From contig NZ_ATUZ01000011.1 in the NCBI RefSeq assembly GCF_000420465.1, forward strand, positions 558,001-622,000: DNA of 64,000 nt. Direction: 5' to 3'. The translations under genes and the position numbers were made by a program. The notes under the pieces were generated by a model. It saw only the letters and a list, made by a program, of their open reading frames with translations. It ran no database searches and was not told the origin of the DNA. The stretch's first letter is position 1. Every line of letters starts with the position of its first letter. Source of the DNA: Desulfovibrio desulfuricans DSM 642 (GTDB taxonomy: Bacteria > Desulfobacterota > Desulfovibrionia > Desulfovibrionales > Desulfovibrionaceae). Of the stretch, positions 33,957 through 41,244 are shown piece by piece.

Positions 33957-35084
33957 ATGCTACGCAACATCTGGTTACGACAGTTATTTGCCCTTGTGGG
34001 CAAGGAATTTCAGCAGATCATGCGCGATCCTTCGTCCTATCTAGTGGCCGGAGTTTTGCCGTTCATTTTTCTGCTGCTCTTTGGCTACGGCATCACGCTG
34101 GATGCGGGCGTGCTGCGGCTGGGCGTGCTGAATCAGAGCGGCGGGCGGCATTCGCTGAGCCTCGCAGCGGATTTTGCCCATTCCCCGTGGTTTGCCACGC
34201 GGCCAGTGGGCACCATGGCTGATGCAGGGCGCATGATGCGCGATTCTGTGGTGCAGGGCATACTGGTGATCCAGCAGGATTTTGACGAGCAGCTTGAGCG
34301 GGGCAGCGCCGGGGCCGTACAGGTGCTTGTGGACGGGTCAGAGCCCAATACCGCCCAATACATCCAGAGCTACAGCCAGGGGCTGATTATGTCCTGGCAG
34401 CGCACGGCCTTGCCGGATGGCGTTGCAGCAGCGCTGCCCATCAATATCCAGCTCCGCTTCTGGTACAACCCTGCCGCCAAGAGCGTGCAGTTCCTTGTGC
34501 CGGGGGCCATCACGGTCATCATGACCCTTATCGGCACCCTGCTGACCTCCCTGGTATTTGCGCGAGAGTGGGAGCGCGGCACCATGGAGGCCATGTTCGC
34601 AACGCCCGTGAGCCGCATGCAACTGCTGCTGGGCAAGCTGATCCCGTATTTCTGCATGGGCATGTTCAGCATGGCCCTGTGCGCGGTGGCGGCGGTGACG
34701 CTTTTTGCCGTGCCCTTTCGCGGCTCCCTGTGGGTGCTTGTGTTGTTGGCGTCCGTATTCATGCTGAGCGCGCTGGGGCAGGGGCTGCTGATTTCCGTAA
34801 CCCTGCGCGGGCAACTGGTGGCGGCTGAAGCGGGGCTTTTCTCCGGCTTTTTGCCCGCATTGCTGCTCTCGGGCTTTGTGTTTGACATCAACAGCATGCC
34901 GCCCGTGCTTCAGTCCCTGACGCGGCTTTTGCCCGCCAGCTATTTCAATACCTGTTTGCGCACCATTTTCCTGACCGGGGACGTGTGGGGCGTGTTTGGC
35001 CCCAGCCTGCTGTTCATGGGGCTGCTAGCCTCGGTATTGCTGGGGCTGGTGTACCGCAATCTTGTCAAAAGGCTGGATGCGTGA
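33957..35084 (+). CDS. ybhS: ABC-2 type permease, first subunit (YbhS-like)
   Basis: This 375-residue membrane protein has one N-terminal membrane segment, a large extracytoplasmic domain (about residues 50-175) and five C-terminal membrane segments, the ABC-2 permease plan. Family motifs include KEFQQIMRDPSSYLVAGVLPF, then REWERGTMEAMFATPVSRMQLLLGKLIPYF. The ATG at 33957 has only a weak ribosome site; a TTG at 33912 is a poorer choice. Its stop shares one base with the start of the second permease gene. Confidence 0.88.
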   Translation: MLRNIWLRQLFALVGKEFQQIMRDPSSYLVAGVLPFIFLLLFGYGITLDAGVLRLGVLNQSGGRHSLSLAADFAHSPWFATRPVGTMADAGRMMRDSVVQGILVIQQDFDEQLERGSAGAVQVLVDGSEPNTAQYIQSYSQGLIMSWQRTALPDGVAAALPINIQLRFWYNPAAKSVQFLVPGAITVIMTLIGTLLTSLVFAREWERGTMEAMFATPVSRMQLLLGKLIPYFCMGMFSMALCAVAAVTLFAVPFRGSLWVLVLLASVFMLSALGQGLLISVTLRGQLVAAEAGLFSGFLPALLLSGFVFDINSMPPVLQSLTRLLPASYFNTCLRTIFLTGDVWGVFGPSLLFMGLLASVLLGLVYRNLVKRLDA

Positions 35085-36241
35085 TGGCAAGGATAACGCT
35101 GCCCCGTCTGAACCTGCGGCGCATGGCGATCATTGTGCGCAAGGAACTGCTGGTACTGCTGTGCAACAAGGTTTCGCGCATGCTCATTATTGTGCCGCCG
35201 CTCATGCAGATTGTGGTGTTTGGCTGGGCGGCCACCATGGAAGTGCGCAATGTGGATGTGGCCGTGCTCAACCAGGACAGCGGCAACTGGAGCCGCGAGA
35301 TCGTACGCAGGCTACAGGGGTCGCATACCTTCCGCAGCGTGACATTTCTGGATGGCGAGGCGGATATTCGCCCGACCATCGAGCGGCAAAAAGCCCTGTT
35401 TGTCATGGTGTTTGATGATGAATTTTCCCGCAGGGTCGATGCAGGTGCGCCAGCGCAGATGCAGGTGATACTTGACGGCAGGCGCTCCAATGCGGCGCAG
35501 ATTGCCTCCTATTATCTTGAAACCATTGTGCGCGGCATTGGGGAATCCACGCCACGGGGGCAAATGGCGCTCGGCGCTGCAACTGACGCAGGCGGCGCGC
35601 CCAAGCTGGATGTGCGCGTGCGCTGCTGGTTCAACCCCAATCTGGAATTTCAGTGGTTCTTTTTGCCCAACCTTATAGGCATGCTGGGCTTTATGCTGGG
35701 GCTGGTGGTGACGGGGCTTTCCGTAGCGCGGGAGCGCGAGGTGGGCACCTTTGACCAGTTGCTGGTTTCTCCGGCCACCCCTACGGAGATCGCCCTTGCC
35801 AAACTAGTGCCGGGTTGTCTGGTGGGGCTGGTGCACGGCACAATTTTTTTGCTCATATCCATTTTCGGTTTCGGGGTACCATTTACCGGCTCTCTGGTGC
35901 TGCTCTATGTGGCCATGCTGGTTTTTGCCATGGCTTCGGGCGGGGTGGGGCTGATGGTGTCATCGCTTTCGGCCACGCAGCAGCAGGCCTTTCTGGGGGC
36001 CTTTACCGTAGGGGTGCCGTGCATTCTTATTTCCGGTGCGGTTACGCCCGTCATCAACATGCCGCCATTTTTGCAATACGCCAGCCAGTTGAACCCCATG
36101 CGGCATTTCACCACCATTGTGCAGGGGGTTTTTCTCAAAGATATAACCGTGGCTGCGGCAGCGGTAAGCCTTGGCAAGATTGCCTGCATCAGCGCGGTGG
36201 CGGTGGGCGTTGCCGTGTGGATGTTCAAGCGCAAGGCCTGA
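35084..36241 (+). CDS. ybhR: ABC-2 type permease, second subunit (YbhR-like)
   Basis: This 385-residue protein is a second ABC-2 permease with the same plan: a membrane segment near residue 30, a large outer domain, then five membrane segments. The motif AREREVGTFDQLLVSPATPTEIALAKLVPG is typical. A C-terminal SAVAVGVAVWMFKRKA segment ends the protein. It is the last gene of the ybhGFSR-type operon. In E. coli the homologous system is linked to drug and cation tolerance; the substrate here is unknown. Confidence 0.88.
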   Translation: MARITLPRLNLRRMAIIVRKELLVLLCNKVSRMLIIVPPLMQIVVFGWAATMEVRNVDVAVLNQDSGNWSREIVRRLQGSHTFRSVTFLDGEADIRPTIERQKALFVMVFDDEFSRRVDAGAPAQMQVILDGRRSNAAQIASYYLETIVRGIGESTPRGQMALGAATDAGGAPKLDVRVRCWFNPNLEFQWFFLPNLIGMLGFMLGLVVTGLSVAREREVGTFDQLLVSPATPTEIALAKLVPGCLVGLVHGTIFLLISIFGFGVPFTGSLVLLYVAMLVFAMASGGVGLMVSSLSATQQQAFLGAFTVGVPCILISGAVTPVINMPPFLQYASQLNPMRHFTTIVQGVFLKDITVAAAAVSLGKIACISAVAVGVAVWMFKRKA

Positions 36242-36320
36242 GCGGGTGGCCTGATGCCCCTCATAGGGGGTACTGTGCTGATGACCTCTGGCGTGAAGCT
36301 GTTGCGGAATCAGGAGGGGG

Positions 36321-37064
36321 TCAGGCTTCCGGCGGTTTTTTGGCGGAAGATGATTGCGGAGAGCGCGCAGGCAGCGGGGCAGGCTTTTTTGTGGGGGCAA
36401 CGGCGCTGCGCGGCGTGCGGTGGGCCCTGCCCACGATAAGGGCAATAACGACAATGGAATAGAGATAGCCGGTAAAACCCACAAGCACTGTGGCATTTTT
36501 GGCAATCCAGGTTTTAGGCGTGATATCTCCGTAGCCGATGGTGAGGATGGTCACGTAGCTGAAGTAAAACAGGTCGTTGGCCGCTTGGTCGCCCGCGCCC
36601 AGCCCATTGAAAGAACCCGGCTGATGGAACTCGATGGACAGAAACAGAAAATAGCCGCAATAGCCAATGAGCAACAGGCCGCACACCGCAGCGTAAACGA
36701 TTTTGGTCGTAAACATTTGCGCGTGGGATATCTGCCGGAATACCTCAAACATGATGCTGCCGAAAAAACACAGATAGAGCAGCAGCAATTCCTCTTTCAT
36801 GGTCTTGATAAAAAACAGATCCATGGCCCGGCCCACAATGAGCATCGCGCCGAAAAACAGGGCGAGCCGCAGAATGCGCGGTTTGAATTCAAAAAGCACA
36901 AGAGCCGCGAGCAACTGTATGGGCAGATAGATTGCCTGCGCTATGCCCCGGTATATGTTGTCCGGAAATACTATGTTCAGGATGAACACGCACCACAGCG
37001 AAAGCATGAGCAGTTCAAAACGATTTTCGTAAAGCCGGGCGCGCAGTGCTCGTAGTTTCAGCAT
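36321..37064 (-). CDS. Potassium channel-like membrane protein
   Basis: This 247-residue protein has several N-terminal membrane segments (about residues 20-140) and a pore module. The pore module ends with a pore helix, the selectivity filter TIGYGD (175-180) and a last membrane helix (TVLVGFTGYLYSIVVIALIVG). The C-terminal tail is short, basic and Pro/Ala-rich with no RCK or cyclic-nucleotide domain. The layout fits a small voltage-gated-like or two-pore-type bacterial K+ channel without an obvious charged S4. It is transcribed alone, tail to tail with ybhR. Confidence 0.83.
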   Translation of the reverse strand: MLKLRALRARLYENRFELLMLSLWCVFILNIVFPDNIYRGIAQAIYLPIQLLAALVLFEFKPRILRLALFFGAMLIVGRAMDLFFIKTMKEELLLLYLCFFGSIMFEVFRQISHAQMFTTKIVYAAVCGLLLIGYCGYFLFLSIEFHQPGSFNGLGAGDQAANDLFYFSYVTILTIGYGDITPKTWIAKNATVLVGFTGYLYSIVVIALIVGRAHRTPRSAVAPTKKPAPLPARSPQSSSAKKPPEA

Positions 37065-37216
37065 ACTATCCTCATTTCGCGCATACTACAGGCATGAATC
37101 TTCCCCGGCAAGAGGGCGCGCGCTCTTATCGATGCAGATAACCGCCGCATGGCGTGTGGACAGGCGGGAAGGAGAGCCGTACACTCCGGCATCCTAGGAA
37201 TGCAATGGAGACTGCC

Positions 37217-37708
37217 ATGCCCCAAAAATTTATCCGGCTTGTTATGCGGAGCTTGCCCCTGCTTGTGCTGACGGTTCTGCTTGCAGCGCAGGCGCAGGCC
37301 GCGCCCCTGACAACAAAATATTACAGCCTTGATCTGCCCGCGGACTGGGTGGTGGTGAATGGCCCTACCAAGGTGCAGGAAGCCGTGCAGGTTGTGATGG
37401 GGCAGAAGGATCACAAAAGTTCTGCGCTCATTATTGTGGGGCCTGCCAATGCTGGCGAGGCCGAGCAGGCCGCCAGGGGCAATGCCAAACGCTTGCAGGG
37501 TTCAACGCCTGTTTTTCGCAGCAATGGCCAGTGGGAATTTACCTTTGAGCAAAAGGGCGTGAAGGGCTACGGCATTGTGCGCGAAGATGCGCAGTCCAAG
37601 CTTTTGCTAATGCTCGTGATCAGCGGCGATGCGCGCATGGCAAACTTTGTGTACAGCATGCGCGGCCCGTACCGGGCCTTGGTGCCGCAACCGACGCAGC
37701 TTCCCTGA
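37217..37708 (+). CDS. Small exported protein of unknown function (paralogue of the 28818 gene)
   Basis: This 163-residue protein has a clear signal peptide (SLPLLVLTVLLAAQAQAA). The mature part, from YYSLDLPADWVVVNGP, has the strand/helix pattern seen in the exported protein at 28818-29360, so I take the two as one family. No function is known to me. The ATG at 37217 follows GGAG with 6 bases spacing; ATGs just upstream in frame are less likely. It is monocistronic, with a terminator at 37731. Confidence 0.7.
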   Translation: MPQKFIRLVMRSLPLLVLTVLLAAQAQAAPLTTKYYSLDLPADWVVVNGPTKVQEAVQVVMGQKDHKSSALIIVGPANAGEAEQAARGNAKRLQGSTPVFRSNGQWEFTFEQKGVKGYGIVREDAQSKLLLMLVISGDARMANFVYSMRGPYRALVPQPTQLP

Positions 37709-37730
37709 TGCGCAATTTTTATGATTTTGG

Positions 37731-37755
37731 GCCGTCCGTATGGGCGGCTTTTTTT
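37731..37755 (+). terminator. Terminator after the exported-protein gene
   Basis: A 7-bp stem (GCCGTCC/GGGCGGC, one G-U pair) with a 4-base loop is followed by seven T. Confidence 0.9.
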
Positions 37756-37783
37756 GTCTGAAATCCCAGTCAGACGAGGATAC

Positions 37784-37819
37784 AAAAAAAGGACTTGCGG
37801 ATTACTCCGTAAGTCCTTT
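37784..37819 (-). terminator. Terminator of the tRNA-Thr gene
   Basis: On the minus strand AAAGGACTT-ac-GGA pairs across a short loop with TCC-gc-AAGTCCTTT and runs into seven T. It starts 10 bases after the tRNA 3' end. Confidence 0.9.
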
Positions 37820-37828
37820 GATTTTTTG

Positions 37829-37904
37829 TGGAGCCCTTGAGCAGGATTGAACTGCTGACCTCATCCTTACCAAGGATGCACTCTACCGACTGAGCTACAA
37901 GGGC
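37829..37904 (-). tRNA. tRNA-Thr (anticodon GGT)
   Basis: Read on the minus strand, the 76-nt sequence folds as a full cloverleaf. It has a 7-bp acceptor stem (GCCCTTG/CAAGGGC), a D arm with AGTCGGTA, an anticodon stem CATCC/GGATG around TTGGTAA (anticodon GGT, reading ACC), a TTCAATC T loop on a 5-bp stem, and an encoded CCA end. It has its own promoter and terminator. Confidence 0.97.
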
Positions 37905-37920
37905 GTAGCAACGAAGAAAG

Positions 37921-37949
37921 CTTCTATCCTAACCGTAGCTGATCGTCAA
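37921..37949 (-). promoter_or_regulatory. Promoter of tRNA-Thr
   Basis: On the minus strand TTGACG (37944-37949), 17 bases and TAGAAG (37921-37926) place the start site a few bases before the tRNA 5' end. Confidence 0.65.
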
Positions 37950-38015
37950 GCATTCCTGCGCAATTTTTTTATTTTTATGAAAAAGCACAGGGTTGGGAGG
38001 CCAAAATCACCGGGA

Positions 38016-38609
38016 TTACGCTTTCAGCATGCCGTGGATGGCGCGAAAAAGCGCGCGGCGGGCCTGCGGAGAGGTGTTCTCCGCAGTTTCCTTGCGGGCG
38101 GCAAGGGTCATGGCCAGAAGTTCTTCCTGGCTTGGCAGAGCGGCCTTGCCCGTGGCCTCTGGCTCTTCTGCGTCCTGCTCCGGCAGTGCCCTTGCGGTCA
38201 GCAATGTTGCCACCAGGTCCGCAAGTTCTCCCTGGTCAGCACCCAGCAGGCGGTCGCGCCACTGCTCTGCCTGATGCAGGGCTGCGGTGGCGGCTGCGGA
38301 GACCTCGCGGCGGGCATCCAGCATGGCGCGGATGGGCGCGGGGTCAATCTCGCGCATGACGCGGCCAATAAACTGCATCTGGCGGCGGCGGCCTTCGTGG
38401 TCGCCTATGCGGGCGTAAAGTTGCAGCGCTTCCCTGAGGTCTGCGGGCAGGTCAAGGTTTTTGACTTCCTGCGGGCCAAGGCGCGTCAGTTCTTCGCCCA
38501 TGTTTTGCAGGGCAAGGCTCTGGCGTTTTTTTTCAGAGCGGCTGGGCGGCAAGTCAAAGCCTTCCGCCTCATCGCTGGATTTCCATTGGTACTGTTTTTT
38601 GCGCGGCAT
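38016..38609 (-). CDS. darP: DarP/YjgA-family ribosome biogenesis factor (DUF615)
   Basis: This 197-residue, highly charged helical protein matches the DUF615 family (YjgA, now DarP), which binds the large ribosomal subunit late in assembly. Family traits are the basic N terminus RKKQYQWKSSDE, SRSEKKRQSLALQNMGEEL, the LREALQLYARI helix and RRRQMQFIGRVMREID. Length is typical. It starts 11 bases after the end of the mqnP-like gene and probably shares its transcript. Confidence 0.88.
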   Translation of the reverse strand: MPRKKQYQWKSSDEAEGFDLPPSRSEKKRQSLALQNMGEELTRLGPQEVKNLDLPADLREALQLYARIGDHEGRRRQMQFIGRVMREIDPAPIRAMLDARREVSAAATAALHQAEQWRDRLLGADQGELADLVATLLTARALPEQDAEEPEATGKAALPSQEELLAMTLAARKETAENTSPQARRALFRAIHGMLKA

Positions 38610-38619
38610 TGCCTCTCCG

Positions 38620-39513
38620 TCAGATATAGATGCCCAGCAACACGCCAGCCAGTACGACCGGCGAAATGATGCCGTTGATGGTAAAAAAGGCCGTATTCAC
38701 GTGGCGCAGATCCTGCGGTTTCATGAGCCTGTGTTCCACAAGCAGCATGACGCTGATGCCGAACCACACCACGTACCAGGGCCAGGAAAGCCCGGCGGCA
38801 AAGCCCGCCAGCAGCAGAAAGATGGACGTCATGGCATGCGAAAACGCGGCCAGCGTCAGGGCCGTGTCCGGCCCGAAAGAAGCAGGCACGGAATGCAGCT
38901 CAAAGGCCACGTCAAAATCCATGTCCTGAAAAGCATAATAGATGTCAAATGCCGCGACCCAGAAAGTGACGGCCCAGAACAGCAGCACAGGCGCAAGGCC
39001 AAGGCTTGCGGGATTGACCGAGAGCCAGCCAGCCAGCGGAGCCAGCCCCAGCGTCGCGCCCAGCCAGAAGTGGCACAGGGCCGTAAAGCGCTTGAGCAGG
39101 CTGTAGATGGCCGCAAACAGCAGCGCAGGCACGGAAAGCCACAGGCAGACTGTGTTCAGCGCCGCGCAGGAGCCAATAAAGATAACTGCCATGAGCGTGC
39201 AGAAGGCCCATGTCTGCCCCTTGCTGATAACGCCCGTTACCAGGGGGCGCCCCTGTGTGCGCGGGTTGTCGCGGTCAAAGGGCAGATCGGCCAGCCGGTT
39301 GAAGGCCATGGCGAATGAGCGCGCCGCGATCATGCCGATGGTCAGAAAAATCAGGCTGCGCGCAGAGGGCAGGCCGCGTGCTGCCAATACCGCCCCTGCC
39401 CAGGCGTAGGGCAGCGCAAAAATGGAATGCTCAATCTTGATCATCCGGCAAATGTCGCCAAACTGGCCAAAAGGCGTGGAAAGCCTCATGCCGGAACGCG
39501 GAAAAAAGCCCAT
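38620..39513 (-). CDS. mqnP: UbiA-family prenyltransferase (MqnP-like, menaquinone synthesis)
   Basis: This 297-residue integral membrane enzyme joins a polyprenyl chain to an aromatic ring. The two Asp motifs of UbiA enzymes are seen as NRLADLPFDRDNPRT and, further on, YAFQDMDFDVAFE. About eight membrane segments are predicted. In sulfate reducers that use the futalosine route, this class (often named 4-hydroxybenzoate polyprenyltransferase) serves menaquinone synthesis as MqnP. No other mqn gene is in the window, so the assignment to that route is an inference. The ATG at 39513 follows GGAG. Confidence 0.85.
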   Translation of the reverse strand: MGFFPRSGMRLSTPFGQFGDICRMIKIEHSIFALPYAWAGAVLAARGLPSARSLIFLTIGMIAARSFAMAFNRLADLPFDRDNPRTQGRPLVTGVISKGQTWAFCTLMAVIFIGSCAALNTVCLWLSVPALLFAAIYSLLKRFTALCHFWLGATLGLAPLAGWLSVNPASLGLAPVLLFWAVTFWVAAFDIYYAFQDMDFDVAFELHSVPASFGPDTALTLAAFSHAMTSIFLLLAGFAAGLSWPWYVVWFGISVMLLVEHRLMKPQDLRHVNTAFFTINGIISPVVLAGVLLGIYI

Positions 39514-39522
39514 GTGTTCTCC

Positions 39523-40356
39523 TTAACCGCCGCAGTCGGCGGGGTCGCCCTGCAATTTGGCAAGGGCGTGGGGCAGGGCGGGCAGTACGGCGGCAAGGTT
39601 TTCCACAACGGCCTTGCGGCTGCCCGGCAGGTTAATGATGATGCTTTGCCCCAGCGTGCCCGCTGCCGCCCGCGAAATAACCGCGTGGGGCGTTTTGGCA
39701 AGGCTGGCGGCCAGCATGGCCTGAGTAAAGCCCGGCAAGGGCGTATCGAGCAGGGCGGCAGTGGTTTGCGGCGTGATATCTCGCGCCGAAAGCCCGGTGC
39801 CGCCGGTGGTGCAGATAAGGTCAAAACCCTGGCTCAGGGCAAGCTCCGTCAGCAGGGCGCGCAGTTGCGCGGCTTCATCCGGCAGCAAAAATCCCTGGCT
39901 GTGGCTCAGCGGCATGGCGGAGCCGACCATTTCGGCAATGGCGGGGCCGCTCAAATCCAGCCGCTGGCCGCGCGCGCCTTTGTCCGACAGGGTTATCCAG
40001 GCAAGGCTGTAGCCGGTTTTTCTGGCGGTTACTTCCAGCGGGCCTTCGGGCAGATCCGTCAGGGCAGTCAACAGCAGGCACTGCACCGCGTGGCTTGCCT
40101 GCCACGGTTTCTCCCCGTTGCCGCCGGGGTTTGCCACGTTGGGCAGCAGGGGAATCCATGCGCGCCCCGTAACCTTGAGCAGGGCTGTGCCGCAGGCCCC
40201 GCAAAAGCATGTGCCCACCCGCAGGTGGGGCATTGCCCACGGCTCGGGCGTCATGAGGCCGTGACTGCGGCAAAAATCGGAATCCGTGGCGGCAACAGGC
40301 AGCAGGGGCAGACATTGGCCCCGCTTGCAGGCGTGTACGTGCAGCAGGATATTCAT
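39523..40356 (-). CDS. MogA/MoaB-family molybdopterin protein with Cys-rich N-terminal extension
   Basis: The C-terminal part (about residues 115-270 of 277) is a MogA/MoaB domain, which binds or adenylates molybdopterin. Its hallmarks are ITLSDKGARG, GFDLICTTGGTGLSARDITPQTT and a late SIIINLPGSRKAV. The N-terminal 110 residues are not part of the usual family. They hold Cys10, Cys15, Cys29, Cys50, Cys52 and Cys55 (CFCGAC), which could bind a metal or FeS cluster. The ATG at 40356 follows GGAG; the open frame extends upstream without a better start. It lies 9 bases upstream of mqnP on the same strand. It would serve molybdoenzymes such as DmsA. Confidence 0.85.
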   Translation of the reverse strand: MNILLHVHACKRGQCLPLLPVAATDSDFCRSHGLMTPEPWAMPHLRVGTCFCGACGTALLKVTGRAWIPLLPNVANPGGNGEKPWQASHAVQCLLLTALTDLPEGPLEVTARKTGYSLAWITLSDKGARGQRLDLSGPAIAEMVGSAMPLSHSQGFLLPDEAAQLRALLTELALSQGFDLICTTGGTGLSARDITPQTTAALLDTPLPGFTQAMLAASLAKTPHAVISRAAAGTLGQSIIINLPGSRKAVVENLAAVLPALPHALAKLQGDPADCGG

Positions 40357-40569
40357 ACGTTGCTCCGGGGAACTGGCCGATGGATGGTATCGGATTGGAG
40401 TGGGCAATAGATTATTGTAGCCGCAAGCGCAATGGGTTACAAGTCCGATACGCGCCTGCGTTTGCGCAGCCAGTGAGGCCTTTCGCCCGCGCATGCCGCG
40501 TCCGTCGCCCCGGCGGCCCCCCAGCGCTGCACGGCAGCGTCATTTCCGTGTATTTTAAGGAGTATCCCC

Positions 40570-41073
40570 ATGAGTACCCGCAGCCAGGATCAGACCCAGG
40601 ACCTGAAGGTTCTTGGCACAGGCCGCCTTCAGTCCCCGGAGGGCGGCCCCAGCGTAGCCCTGCTGGAGGCCTTTCCCAACTGCTTTCCCCAGCGCCCCTA
40701 TGTGATCAGCATCAGCTTTCCCGAATTTACCTCGCTCTGCCCGGTGACCGGCCAGCCCGACTGCGGCACCATCACGGTGGAGTACATTCCCGATGAGCTG
40801 TGCGTGGAATCCAAGAGCTTCAAGCTCTATATGTTCGCCTTCCGCAATCACCAGTCGTTTATGGAAACCATCACCAACAACGTGCTGGAAGACCTGCGCA
40901 CCCTGCTCAATCCCTGCTGGTGCCGGGTCAAGGGGCTGTTTGCGCCGCGCGGCGGCACGCGCATCCACGTGTTTGCCGAAACTTTCAAGGACACCCTGCC
41001 CGAAGAGCAGAACCGCCTTGTGCGTGAAGCCGTGGCTGCGTGGAAGTCCGAACCCGATCCGCACCGCCCGTAA
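40570..41073 (+). CDS. queF: NADPH-dependent 7-cyano-7-deazaguanine reductase
   Basis: This 167-residue enzyme reduces preQ0 to preQ1 in queuosine synthesis. It is the short, single-domain type. The catalytic Cys57 lies in FTSLCPVTGQPD with the catalytic Asp64 shortly after. The QueF NADPH-site block reads ESKSFKLYMFAFRNH. TAAGGAG precedes the ATG. It is monocistronic. I see no preQ1 riboswitch in the 213 bases upstream. Confidence 0.95.
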   Translation: MSTRSQDQTQDLKVLGTGRLQSPEGGPSVALLEAFPNCFPQRPYVISISFPEFTSLCPVTGQPDCGTITVEYIPDELCVESKSFKLYMFAFRNHQSFMETITNNVLEDLRTLLNPCWCRVKGLFAPRGGTRIHVFAETFKDTLPEEQNRLVREAVAAWKSEPDPHRP

Positions 41074-41244
41074 TTGCAAGACTTTTGCTTCCGGCAGCAT
41101 TGTATTGCTAGCAAAATAATGCCGCCGGAAGTGGAATATCTTTGTTGCAAACAGCTTGCAGGCCACTTGTTTTGACGTGAGCGCGCCCAGAACTGCCCAG
41201 CGGCGCGCTGCCCTGATTTTTTTGCATGGCTGAAACGAGGAATA

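Noticed and set aside
40357..40569. preQ1 riboswitch upstream of queF
   Set aside because: No preQ1-type hairpin with the A-rich tail is visible near the ribosome site.
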